DNA of 64,000 nucleotides from Endomychus coccineus. Taxonomy: Eukaryota; Arthropoda; Insecta; Coleoptera; Endomychidae. Both the position numbers and the translations under genes were made by a program. Positions within the stretch are counted from its first letter, which is position 1. Each line of letters starts with the position of its first letter. The notes below the pieces were generated by a model. The model ran no database searches and was not told the DNA's origin. It saw only the letters and a list, made by a program, of their open reading frames with translations. The stretch lies in NCBI GenBank assembly GCA_958510875.1, contig OY294069.1, positions 248,001 through 312,000 on the forward strand, in the 5' to 3' direction. Below, one piece after another: positions 1 to 16,286 of the stretch.

Positions 1-240
1 GTGTCAGATTAAGCTTTGCCATCTTCTTAATTTTCTACTATATGTAGTGTAGTGGCATTATTGTAATGGACCTATAAAAAAATGTTTCGGATCCTGCGGA
101 AATATCCGTTTTGAGCCTTTCTTAATCAATTTAGACTATTTTTTGCTCCGTTTCAAGTGATATTTTCGACATCCACCTCAAGTTTTCCAAAATTTAAGCT
201 GCAGAAGATAATGTTTTCAAATAGACGTCGTCAAAGAAAT
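1..240. repeat. Dispersed repeat, copy A (diverged)
   Basis: Bases about 55-155 resemble about 19290-19380: both have an ATGG(A/G)(C/T)CTA start, a GCGGAAATAT core, a TTTTGAGC(C)TTTCT stretch and TAGACTATTTTT. The match is by eye and is imperfect. The rest of 1-1142 is AT-rich sequence, presumably intron of the KAP3 gene that continues off the left edge. I see no further exon in it. Confidence 0.4.
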
Positions 241-1142
241 AGAGCTAATAGTAAAAAGTATATGTCTTGAATCATATAGCTACTTATTATAATGTTACAT
301 TAAATAACTTATTCTGTGGTATCATGATAATAAAGTATCATAGTCCTTTATGTCAATAATTTTGGCAGTCCCCCTGACTGCAAATTATTATGATAATGCA
401 TAAAATATAAGACATTGAATTATTAAATACATATGTTGTCGATTCAAATAAACTTTCACAGAGCATAATTTGACGTATTTCCACGCATTCAGCTGTTTCC
501 AATCATTTGCAATATAGCTGTTTTGGCGGATATCATTAAGTGAATAGTAAGTTGTAAAAAATCGAAAAAAAAATAAATTTATACATGTAGACTTATTATT
601 TTCCCATGTACTATCGTCTGGTGCAGTTTGCCAGATTACAACTAGGACAGCCTATATATCAAAATCATACAAATCAGTGAATTGTCACCAATAACTAGTT
701 AATGATGTCAACGAGATGTAGAATATTATTTAGTCCGGCTCTGTAAGTTGTTCATGTAGATGCTATTTGAATCTCATCTGCATATTATCATGATAATACA
801 ATACTTGTTTGTACTCAAGTGTATATAGATCACGTGACAACAATTATGAGTAAACACTTGGTTGTTTCACAAAGAAAAAACGAGATATCAATTTACATCC
901 CTATTGTTCAATTTTATTGCAACTTTCATAATATTATTATTATAATATTCTATTGATTGAGAGAAATGGAACTTACAAAAGTTATTGTTAACATATTCAT
1001 GAATTGATTTGCTCAATAGTCAGATTCTCTTATACATTATGTGAACAAAATTTAAATAAATTCTATTTAAGTTTGCAACTATTTTGAAATTAATATTGAA
1101 TTTTATATAAATCGTTCATCAAATATTCAATAGTTAACTTAC

Positions 1143-4100
1143 CAATCCCACACTATCAACAAAGTGTGCCTTAACTTCATCATCATAACTGATGTGATAC
1201 AATAATTTCAATACTACTTCCTGGTGTCTCTCATCACCTAAAAATCTCAAACAAAATTAATATCTACAATATATAACTTGTACATATTCTACTAATTTTT
1301 AGAGTTGACAAACTTTAGGTTCAAATCCTGTATAATTTTATGTGAATCACTATTTCACAAGTTGTATTGCATGTTAATCTACAATCTTGTCTAATAATTA
1401 TTGTTCATCATAAAATTAATCTCATTTTATTTGATGCAATTTAATAATTATAATATTGACAAATGAAATTAAAGCTCTTGTTATCAACACAAAACATCTA
1501 AACAAATCTCAAGTATATTAAAGATAATTTGAATATTAGTAATTTTATTAATCACCAGTTTTATGAATGAAAGTTTTGGGGGAACATGTCACTTTCAGGT
1601 TCAAGTAAGATGTAAAACTGATTTTTTGGGTTCATATATAGTCCAGTCACCCTGGTATTTTGAAAACTTTTTTTTACACAGGGGTATGTATTGTATCCTT
1701 CTGGGTTTAGGAGTTTTATTATACAAGAAAATTGGATCCAAGGACGTCATTAATATATTAGCATCCTTGGGTTTTTCAGTCAATTATGCAGAAGTGCTCA
1801 AATTCGAAGCTTCTTGTATTAAAAGTGGTCGAGAAAGCATAAAAAAATGTATTTTTTCATTGTTATATGAATATACAAAACCCAAGTTATATCAATCATA
1901 TCATTTCCAAATCATTTTATAAAGTATTCACCTTCCTATCCATACACATCACTACTCACTCACACATGCACCTACTCACTTACACACAAGTCATACAAAA
2001 TTACCACAGCATAGTCGTCCGGGGAGCCTGGACTTTTTCTGTTTATTGGAGTTTTCTGGAAAAACAAGGGGTTTTAGAGAAAAACTGTACCAATGATAAA
2101 TTGAAGATCGGAAAATTTCCTATTTTCTTGTTCGCTTGACATTTTTTTTATAGGTTGTTATTTCGCCGCTAGAGCGCCATAACGTTCAGTCATTTTCCAT
2201 TTGTGGACTTTAAACCGCCGCCAAAATGATTCTATGACAGGTCCGAGTCCACAAACTCGGATTTAGATTGGACGATGACTCACTTAGCTGCTCCCGAAAG
2301 ATTTTTCTCCAGAACCCAAAATTGCGCCCCCTAGCGGCCAAAAGGTCTCGGAACCCATATCTCGAGTTCTACTATATCTAGCTTGATAAATTTTGCGCAG
2401 AAAGTTGCGTATTAGTGTTCTCTATTTCGATCCAGAGTAGTTTATTTTTCCGATTTTTGTTACTATTTTTTTTGGGATTTTTGTACGATTTTTCCAAGTG
2501 TCAAAAATTTCAAAATGGCGCCAAACATTTCCATCATGTGCTTCGTGATTTGTTTTCATTGGGCAAGGTGCGGGGGGCCACAGGCTTGCCACAAAATTTT
2601 GTTTGACCCCAAAAGACCCATTTTTGGCCTCAAAACCCCCAAAAAACCTCAAAAAATGGTCAAAACCGGCCTTACCTCAGTTAGCGGCGCTCGGCGAATT
2701 TTTGGGTGACACCATCGTTTTCAGCGACTCAAAAATCCTATAAAAAAAAAGTCTCATACCCCTGTGTGAAAAAAACGGTTTTGCAGGGATTTGAACACCA
2801 GGGTGACTGGACTAATAGCTTGTACAGATAAATTAATACTCACTTAACAAATTTACAAGTTTCGGGATCATATTGGCCTTGATCATTTTGTATCTCAACT
2901 TGTTATCAAAGGACAAATTGAACAGCAATTTCAAAGTCAAGTGCACCAGATCCGCACTACTGGAATCAAGTGTCTTTGGTAATTTCTCAATAACATTCAT
3001 AGTAGCCATGGCATCCTTGTTGCATTGCATGATGGATAGTTTCTTGAGAAACGTAACTACCAACACCAACAATTCCTCGTTATCGCGATCTAAGGCTTTA
3101 ACAAGAAGACCCACGATATTCCGTTTCGTAATTTTTTCCTCGATGGTCTCGTCTTCGGCGATATTTAACAATAAATAAAATGCGACACGTAGTAAATGCT
3201 CTTGTTTCTTGACCAAAGTCCGATATCTTTTACCTCGTTCCGTGTCGGTCAGTTTCTTATCGTTTATGTTTTCCGTGGAAATGGTCAAATCATCATAAAC
3301 GCTTCCTTCCATGATAGCCTTGATGTTGGTATCGCTGTAGTTACCGGATTTGGGACGTACAGGTTCCGGTATCCTACTTCTGTGAATTTCAGACATGCTA
3401 GCGCTGTTTGGACACGGTTTACGGACAATGGGAATATCTGAAGGGGCTTCGGAACCCTCCAATTCCGCCCTCCATTTATCGAACCTTCGCAATTCGTAGT
3501 CGATTATATCCATGCAAATTGAGCCAACCTAACAATCAATCCCTTAATATGTTTGAAAAAAAAGAGCTAATTTAGAATAATTCATAGTGTGAACCACAAG
3601 CCCCAGAAAAATCTGTGCAAACCAACCAAACCATTGTTTTTCTTGATATTCAAGGTCATCTCATTTCTAGATTCCTAACGTTATGATGGTGCAAAAAAAG
3701 CGCTTTAATATACAACCATTTACCTTTCTTACTAATATGCTAATGTTTATTTTTCTTAGAAAAATATGTATTGTTGCTGCATATTAATTAGTTAATATAA
3801 TATATATTTTCATTTCTGTAGTTTTTAATTTCATGTTATACATCTATTCAAATTTCAAACAATATAATAATGATAATACATTCATGAAACTTACATTAAT
3901 TACATAACTTGGTAGAAGCTAAAAAATTATTTTTTTTATATTTCAAACAACTAAATAATTTTATTTTAAAATTCTCATTCATTCTCCAGCCCTAACCTGT
4001 GAATGTATACTTTTGTTTACAAATTACGACCTAAATCTAAACAAAGGAATAGTTTTATTTTATGAAAATCATTTTTAAAGTATTCTATTAGTCAGATCCA

Positions 4101-5479
4101 ACCAACCTGCCTGATAACAATATACTCATAATCTATAAGATTAAATACACAAAGAAGATATGTAAGTGGAAACCTGAGAATTTATCAAGCCTAGTCTTAT
4201 CACAAAACTATACGGAATTGAAATAAATATCAAAATTACCTAGAATTTACTTCATAAATGTTTGTGTGCTCGTTGGATAAACATATCAGTAAGAACTTCC
4301 TATAATTTTAGTAAATAATTTATCAATCAATTATTTCATTACATTTCAATGTTAATGTTACAGAGATTTCGGCCAAATGAATGAACCTAAACACCACCAC
4401 CAAATTTAAATATTAATGTGATGTACGAGCACTTTCATTTGGTTGTACCTTTAACAAAGCTAATAATAGAACAATTTTAAGGATTAAATCAACAAAAAAT
4501 ATCTAAATGTTTGATAATAGTTGAACGATGATGGGCACATAAGGAATGTTAGTAAAATAACTTACCTTACATTTCAAAATCAAATCATGAAATTTTGAGT
4601 AGACTGAAAAACAGAAGAAAGTGTAAACTAAATGAGTGCTCAGAACGATACTTCTTTTCCAATCTTCTCTCAGCACACGACCCAAGGCGCTTATCAAAGT
4701 TTCTGGAAACTAAGTTTGAGAAAAGAACATGATATATTTATATTTATAATTAGTTCACCATTCTTAGATAGGGCTTCTAAATTAGAATTGTCCCTGGCTA
4801 ATAATTGAATTTGATGGGCTCCTTTTATTTTTTCAGACATACCCTCATATAACAATTCAATATAATCCAATAAATTACTGTAGTTTAAGTCGTCTATACT
4901 GTGAACATTCCTGTTGTTGCTATCAAAATCTAAAATAGGCGTTTATAAATACTTCAGTTTGGCATTTGTGTGATTGAAGTAATAGGCATCAGAAAATGTT
5001 TCTCTGTTTAAAACATGAAAATGTTTTGGCACAATATACCTTTCGACAGGCCATGATTGAGTTTGCGCTTCTTCAAGTAAAATATTGTCTGCTCAACTTC
5101 AGCTACTCTGGAATGATGTATTAAGTCACATTGGTTAACAACTTCTTTAGCTAAGGCAAGGCAATCAGTCCTACTATTCAACATGGGAAGTTCAATAATT
5201 TTTTTCATATTCTACGAAAAAGAAATCATCATTATTTATAGGCAACTTTTGAAATCAATCGATTGTTGAAAGAATAACCTTTTTTTCAGAGTGAAGATTG
5301 TTCTCTTGTGATCCAATTATTTCTACTTCCAGTTCATAATTAAGTATAATAGCGTTTAAATTAGGATGTACATCAATAGTACTAGGTCTTCGCTGACTGC
5401 AAACGAATATAATACACCCTTGCTAAATGAATTTTGAAATTACTCACGTCCTCATAAACTTCGCTTCCTCGGGATCCAT
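1143..5479 (-). CDS. KAP3: Kinesin-associated protein 3 (kinesin-II accessory subunit), 3' end off window
   Basis: This is the non-motor subunit of heterotrimeric kinesin-II, which couples the motor to cargo in intraflagellar and axonal transport. Seven exons are joined by GT-AG introns in consistent phase: 5448-5479, 5279-5396, 5040-5211, 4759-4929, 4566-4702, 2844-3528 and 1143-1237. The start is ATG at 5479 (MDPEEAKFMRT). Family landmarks seen are IDVHPNLNAI, KIIELPMLNSRTD, VLREDWKRS, VKKQEHLLRVAFYLLLN and LVKALDRDNEEL, leading into the armadillo repeats. The large exon carries about 60 extra, Ser/Pro-rich residues before the VKKQEHLLRVA block compared with the vertebrate protein as I remember it. 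The intron between the last two exons holds the transposon at 1641-2812. The remaining armadillo repeats and the C terminus lie left of base 1. The family assignment is secure; individual splice sites are inferred. Confidence 0.93.
1641..2812. mobile_element. TA-flanked terminal-inverted-repeat DNA transposon, probably non-autonomous
   Basis: The two ends are inverted copies: GTCCAGTCACCCTGGT at 1641 and its complement ending at 2812, with imperfect similarity continuing to an ACAGGGGTATG block about 50 bases in. Both ends are bordered by TA (1639-1640 and 2813-2814), consistent with a TA target duplication as in Tc1/mariner-like elements. It is 1172 bp long and sits in a KAP3 intron. Short open frames inside (for example 2415-2709) resemble no transposase I know, so it is probably mobilised in trans. 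The interior is visibly richer in G+C than its surroundings near 2160-2350. Confidence 0.75.
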
Positions 5480-6131
5480 CTCGTAAAATGTTTTGCAACC
5501 AAAATAGATACAATGTGTGATGAAATAAAATAAGGTGAATATTACTAAAAATACATTAAAGAGAAGTAATATCATGAACTATTGAAAATAAATTTTAAAT
5601 TAAACATTTTTATTTCTTCTGTTTTTAATTAATAGAATGACGATGACCATCGAACAATTTCATTTTTACTGGTCACAGAAACACACAACATTTTCATTTA
5701 TAATTGATTGATCAATGAGGTTCCTACTCTAACATTTCCAACTCAAATGAAATAATGGACTGGGGAAACAGCGCGAACACATTGCCTACACAGCTCAGGT
5801 GTCATGATAGTTCAAACTTCAAACAAGCTCATAGCAGTTAACGAATAGACATATTGTCAGTATATGCTCATGAAAGCTCATAGTTCAACGTCCTTGGCAG
5901 TTCATAAAATCATAAGCTAATGGCACAGAGTGAAAGATAGACACCAAGACAGTCCACTTTTAATACTACACCTTAACAAAAATCCTGTATCATCATAATG
6001 CACTACAATGAACCCCCCTATTAACAAACATTCTGTAAATTCTTACACTGGATGCATATCTGCGATTTACATCTAATGATGCCAGGAATGAATTTTACGT
6101 ATATTTTATAGGAATTTATTCCAATTGTATC
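5480..6131. other. Divergent intergenic spacer
   Basis: This lies between the KAP3 start (minus strand) and the nucleoside hydrolase start (plus strand). It should hold both promoters and 5' UTRs. I see no repeat or coding signal in it and no clear TATA or initiator element worth naming. Confidence 0.4.
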
Positions 6132-7850
6132 ATGGACGTGAGAAGAGTGATTGTAGATGTAGATGTTGGAGTTGATGACTTCACCGCCCTTTTAGTACTT
6201 CTGTATGGTGAGAAAGTAGGCAAGATCAAAATAGAAGCTATAGTGTGCACTCAAGGGAACACATCTTTGAAAAACGTGTGCACTAATGTTGTACGCTTAC
6301 TGGAGTTAATTGACAGAACAGATGTAAAGATTCGTAACAGTTTAACATTCATTCGATTAACTTAAAAAATTAATTTTAGATACCAGTTTATAAAGGTTGC
6401 CACGAGAGTTTAATTCCATTAAAAGATTTCGTTTCTACGTTCAACGGACTCGATGGGTTTGCAGACCTAGAATATGATCATGAACCGGATGTTAGTATTA
6501 TACAAGGCCAACATGGCGTGAACGCCCTTAACGACATTGTTACCAATAATCCCAACGCGATTACTCTTATCTGTTTGGCTCCACTTAGTACTATAGCATT
6601 AACAGCGAAACTCTATAAAGACTTCAGCCCAAATGTAAAAGAAGTATGGATTATGGGAGGAAATTATAAAGGTAACAACTAAACATTGTTCAATGGTAAA
6701 GATTTAATGATGGAATTGTCGGTTTCAGGTGTCGGGAATCAGACAAGTGCTGCTGAATTCAATATTTTCGTGGATCCTGAAGCCGCTCATATAGTTCTTC
6801 ACACATTCACCTGTCCCATGTATATTCTACCTTGGGAAACTTGTATTGAAACCAGCATCTCTATGGTTAGTTCTAAACATTAATCTCATGTATTGATAGG
6901 ATCATATATTTCAATTTGTTCCATTCCCCATCTTAAATGAATATAAAGACCAAATCGTAGGATTTTTTCTTACGAGGCCTCACGGAAAATTCAGTCGTCA
7001 TGCGGTCGGACATTACGAAATTTCATGATCAATTATTATTATTGAGGAACGCCATAAAGTGAATGTTATCTAATTTACTTTCTCTGATTTGATTAGTTTC
7101 GAATAAATTTCTCTGTTCATGGTTTATAATTATCAATGATTCTAGAATTTCTGCTTTTGAAATATAACATGAAATCACAAACATGTAAAAGATATTAGAC
7201 TTTCGAATATGACCGGGTAGCACATGTGGAAGTCACTTCCACCATTTCCTCAGTTTCCAGTCAAAGAGATATTAGAATAGAGGTGTTATTGAGTGGACTT
7301 TTTCTTGCAATCGTTTAAGAAAAAACTCGGAATTACGCTCCGCCCACTCGAAGCGCGATGCTCTTGTTTTTTCAGGTCCACGTTGCGTCGATGATATCTA
7401 TTGATTTTTGTACCTTTGAATGTTACCAATGTTTGAAATGCAATAGTTAAATGAATAAAATAAAATAATAATTCTATTTAGCTGGCAAGTTCACCAATTA
7501 CAGAATAATGCTTCTTTTAGGATTGGCGCATGCATGTGCTAGGGAACACTGATAACTCAGCTATAAACTTGTTGACCAGAGCTGAGCAAAAGCTGCTTGG
7601 TGACCACGAACTGTGGCAACCTGCCGATGCATTTGCGACGGCGGCTTTTTTGGACAGTGACAATATAATATCTTCAAAAGATATATATCACATAACCATC
7701 GAATTACACGGTTCAGAAACAAGAGCACAAGTTGTAGTGGATCATTTGAAGACAGAAAAACCTAATGTTATCATAATAGAGCGAGTTAATGAGGATGTAT
7801 TCAAGGCTTTATTATTGGAGGTGGCTCAAACAAAAACATATCACATTTAA
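6132..7850 (+). CDS. Nucleoside hydrolase (inosine-uridine preferring family)
   Basis: The enzyme hydrolyses the N-glycosidic bond of ribonucleosides, giving a free base and ribose, in purine/pyrimidine salvage. Four exons (6132-6323, 6380-6671, 6729-6865, 7521-7850) join in phase to 316 residues, the usual size for the family. The calcium-binding N-terminal motif reads DVDVGVDD, against the common DTDPGIDD; the acidic residues are kept and the proline is replaced. A central NQTSAAEFNIFVDPEAA stretch and a PWETC segment follow, as in insect members. The C-terminal ADAFATA segment occupies the position where bacterial IU-type enzymes carry a catalytic His, so substrate preference may differ. 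A polyadenylation signal is likely at 8049. Substrate specificity cannot be read from sequence. Confidence 0.92.
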
Positions 7851-8048
7851 AATTGTTATTGCAATGAATAGTAATCATTAAATGTAAGATAGTTCAGAAT
7901 GAAATGAGCATATTATGTATCAGTAAACTTGATTCAGAATCTTCTGTGACATTATATAGTTATGTAAGTTAATATTATTTATCAGTTATTATAAGAATAT
8001 AGAAACCAACAATTTATCAAACAATTTCATATTATACTTGAAAGTTGT

Positions 8049-8054
8049 AATAAA
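8049..8054 (+). promoter_or_regulatory. Candidate polyadenylation signal of the nucleoside hydrolase gene
   Basis: AATAAA lies about 200 bases past the stop codon. The sequence is AT-rich, so a single hexamer is weak evidence. Confidence 0.4.
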
Positions 8055-8509
8055 AATATCTGCCATAAAATGATAGTGGTAAATTATTTTAGCGTAAATA
8101 TGTAGTTAGGATAAGAAATTATATTATACCATAAAAGCAATATATATTTTTACTTTTGAATGCTTCCCCAATGGAAATTTCCGTTTTACCTTGTACAAAC
8201 TCATATATTCCATAATGTGTTCGAAACAATGTTGACAGTAATACTAGCTAGGGTCGCACTCAGGCGGTTATATTAAATGGGTATTTATTTTTTAATTAAA
8301 ATTGTAAATGACAACATACTACTTTGGTAAAACGAATATTCAAACAAAACACGTACATAAATAAGACCAGTTTCCTTGTTATATCCTCCTTTGCAAATGT
8401 TATAGAAAAACTCATTTATAATAGATTGCTATTATTAGAAAAAAATAAAATCAGTTAAGCAATAATATTAATCGCTGTCTACTGTTGAAAAAACTAGAAT
8501 CCAATGTTA

Positions 8510-8772
8510 TCAAAGGTGTGCTGGGATGTTTTCAAATAATATTTGCCTCAAAGAACACAAACTGTATAAGTTGCGAAGGATATATCCAACCAAAATGAAA
8601 TAACACAGACCATTCCACAAGGTTTGATTTTGGGACCTATTTTTTTCTCGTCTAAGTAAACGATCTAGAATTTTTCTGTGTTGCCGATACCTGTCAATAT
8701 TAGCAGTGGCAATATCCTCAGAACAAGCATCTATATTAGAAGAAAATTGGTCTTGGATATTGTATACTTTAA
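8510..8772 (-). CDS. Unrecognised 3'-terminal coding exon, basic helix plus membrane segment
   Basis: On the minus strand about 85 codons stay open from an in-frame stop near 8773 to TGA at 8510-8512, with no methionine inside. A run this long is unlikely by chance at this base composition. It would be a last exon entered at an AG near 8767. The peptide has a strongly basic part (RYRQHRKILDRLLRREKNRS), then a hydrophobic stretch with aromatic residues (LWNGLCYFILVGYILRNLY), suggesting a tail-anchored membrane protein. I found no convincing upstream exon between here and 9553 and do not recognise the family. Confidence 0.35.
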
Positions 8773-9552
8773 TTCATTTCCAAAGAACAAAAAATAAATA
8801 AAAATTAGAAAACTATATTTTGTAATTTATTTTAATTGTAGAAATTTCATTGTAAATTATTTTTATCTATAAAATGAGCTATTTATTATCTATACATAGT
8901 TTTATCAAATAGCTTTGGAAATAATCCAGATAATTCAACAACCTATTATTAGTGATAGAAATATTTCAATACTCTACTAACTTAGTAATAATAAATTAAT
9001 AGTAATATTCCTTGCATTCCTTGTTACCTACCTTTAGAATTTGAATAACTACTTTAGTTATTCATTATTTCTACTATTTTTCTAGCACTATTTCAACTGT
9101 TTCTTTGAATCACGTAAATCAATCATTTGCTTCACAAGGCATGGGACAAGTATTTAATTTTATTGCATTTTGTCTTTTGCCCCGTCATGATTTATGGCTT
9201 ATCTCGATAATAGCGTCTCCCACGTATCGTCAAGACAGTAAGTTTATTATTCAGATTTAGACATACTTTATGATTTATGAACGTATTTTGAATATTTGTG
9301 CATCAGTTTTATCCTTTACCAATATGATTCGGTTTCAGTAGTTGTTCAATATATGATGTATCTCGATTTCGAATCCATTACTTCCACCACATGTGTTACT
9401 GTTCCATGATTTATGACTATCTTCAGTAAATTGATAAACTTCGAGTTTATTCAAGTCTTAATACTTATATAACATTTATATTTTAAACAGCTCTTTGAAT
9501 AGATAACTATGTACACATTAGTCAATTCTAGAATGTGAGTGTAGGCTTGGAC

Positions 9553-9924
9553 TTAGGACTTCTCCTTTCCTTCTTTTTCTTCACTAGTCTTATTTGCTTC
9601 TTGTATCTGTTGCCTGACTAATTTATTAGCTTGAAGCAACTCCAATAACTGTGCATGAATATTGTCATTTTTTAGTTCAATGTCATCTAGAGCGGTAGCC
9701 AGTGCGTCCAATTGAGTGTTAAGTGTTTCGAATTCTGGAAAAAAATATTATCCAAAGATTTACAAGATTAGTAACGTTTTACCTTCAGAAGATGTCTCCT
9801 CTATTTCAGTTATTTCTGGATCTGAAGAGTCCGCGTCTTCTTCAACGCTATGTGATTCCGAACTATCATTCTCCTTCGGATTGACCGTAGAAGCTTTGTC
9901 TGGTAAACGAGCTTTTTCGCCCAT
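9553..9924 (-). CDS. BBLN: Bublin coiled-coil protein (UPF0184 family)
   Basis: This is a small coiled-coil protein related to human BBLN (C9orf16). The worm homologue is linked to intermediate filaments and apical cell shape in gut cells. Two exons (9783-9924 and 9553-9734) join in phase to 107 residues. The N-terminal half is acidic and Ser/Glu-rich. The C-terminal half carries the conserved block FETLNTQLDALATALDDIE, then KNDNIHAQLLELLQAN, equivalent to the human INSMLDQINSCLDHLEEKND region. I chose the ATG at 9924, giving MGEKARLPDK. An in-frame ATG lies seven codons further upstream (MYYKFVV before MGEK) and cannot be excluded. The family is recognised with confidence; function in this organism is inferred. 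Confidence 0.85.
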
Positions 9925-10011
9925 AACAACAAATTTATAATACAAGAACCGAATTCCAAATTGTAATTTTAATCATGTGATTGAAAGTTTACAATGGAAC
10001 AAATCATAGAT

Positions 10012-10141
10012 TTATTTCTGCGGCTCAACTGTCAGATCACGGAAATTGATTCTTTCTAGCATAGAAACTGGATTATTAGAATAAAGCTTTGCGTTAACTG
10101 TAAAAGTATTTTTACTTTCTTTCCTCCACTGTGCGTAATAC
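10012..10141 (-). CDS. Unrecognised 3'-terminal coding exon
   Basis: A 43-codon minus-strand exon follows an acceptor (CTATTATAG) and ends in TAA at 10012-10014. It encodes a peptide beginning YYAQWRKESKNTFTVNAK and continuing LYSNNPVSMLERINFRDL. It looks protein-like rather than random, being charged and of low repetition, but I do not recognise it. No matching upstream exon was found between 10143 and 11294, partly because of the foldback insertion there. It is separate from BBLN, whose start lies 88 bases downstream. Confidence 0.35.
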
Positions 10142-10605
10142 CTATAATAGAGAAGTACTCCATTAGTAATCGCTCCATTTTTTTTTCACGGATTGTCGGG
10201 GATATTTCCATTTTGAACATTTCGGAATTAACAATTTTTGACGTGTGTGTATCCCACAGATCTTTATCTCTGTGGTGACGATTGTGCCGTTCCCACGGTC
10301 GTATGCATATGAAATTTTGCAGACCGCTTTATTATATATTATAGTTTCTAGATGTATTTTTGCCCTTCTTCAGTTTTTCAAATGGTATAGTATTTTATTT
10401 AACCATAATGATCACCGTATTTTTCAGGCTATAAATATGTATCACTCGTACATATTTATTTCAAGATTTAAGTGACGTCATCGATGTGAAGTGACAGTCT
10501 ATTTTATACTTTACTCTGTGGCAAACTTTGATAGTTCATGACAGTAGGAGTCAGTATAAAACATAGAGTAGTAAAATACATTATGTAGACTATTTGAATA
10601 AAATC

Positions 10606-10879
10606 ATCGACATAATACATATGGACTGCGCGAGGCAATGATAAGCGCGGGTAGTGCCGGCGTGAGAGAGGGGAAAACGAAGAGGACTAATACTGTCTTT
10701 ATCTATCGGCTCGGGACGTAAACAGTCATGTTGCATTTCCATGGCAACGCAGCGGCCAATAGAAACGCGATAGTTAAAGTAGATAAAGACAGTATTATTC
10801 CTCTTCGTTTTCCCCTCTCTCACGCCGGCACTACCCGCGCTTATCATTGCCACGCGCAGTCCATATGTATATGTCGATG
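10606..10879. mobile_element. Foldback (palindromic) MITE
   Basis: Two arms of about 100 bp (10606-10704 and 10781-10879) are near-perfect reverse complements, separated by a 76-bp loop. The outer ends start TCATCGACAT; the arms share the unusually GC-rich stretch GTAGTGCCGGCGTGAGAGAG followed by GGGAAAACGAAGAGG. The composition contrasts with the flanking AT-rich DNA. No coding capacity. It lies between BBLN and the 3' end of MCM7. Confidence 0.8.
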
Positions 10880-11187
10880 AATAAAATGTATTATTAGCGG
10901 TTTCTAAATCATTTCCAATATATTTTCCAAATAATCCATAGACGAGATTAATTAAACGGCTGCCGACGACGTCAATTAGACAATTTCTTCATTAATTGTA
11001 ACGTTTAAGAATTCCACAACGATTTTATCAACCACATGAATAAACATTAACTTTTGATAATGATTCACTTATTCCTATTTGGAAGTTATTTAAAATTTAA
11101 CAATCATTCTATTATTAAGGTTGATTGATAACGCTTTCTGATTAACATGGAATTACAAAAAATAAAATCCCCTATAATTGAAGTCAA

Positions 11188-11193
11188 TTTATT
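11188..11193 (-). promoter_or_regulatory. Candidate polyadenylation signal of MCM7
   Basis: AATAAA on the minus strand, about 100 bases past the MCM7 stop codon at 11295. Confidence 0.4.
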
Positions 11194-11294
11194 ATAACTT
11201 ATCCTAAAAAAATTACTGAGACATTCTAAAAGATAATTTAGTGATGTAATCAATACAATAAAGTTTAATTAGTAAATTTCCAGTACATTTCAAT

Positions 11295-16286
<4,992 letters not shown>

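Noticed and set aside
10245..10475. 76-codon plus-strand frame with hydrophobic stretch
   Set aside because: Composition fits chance translation of T-rich DNA; nothing recognised.
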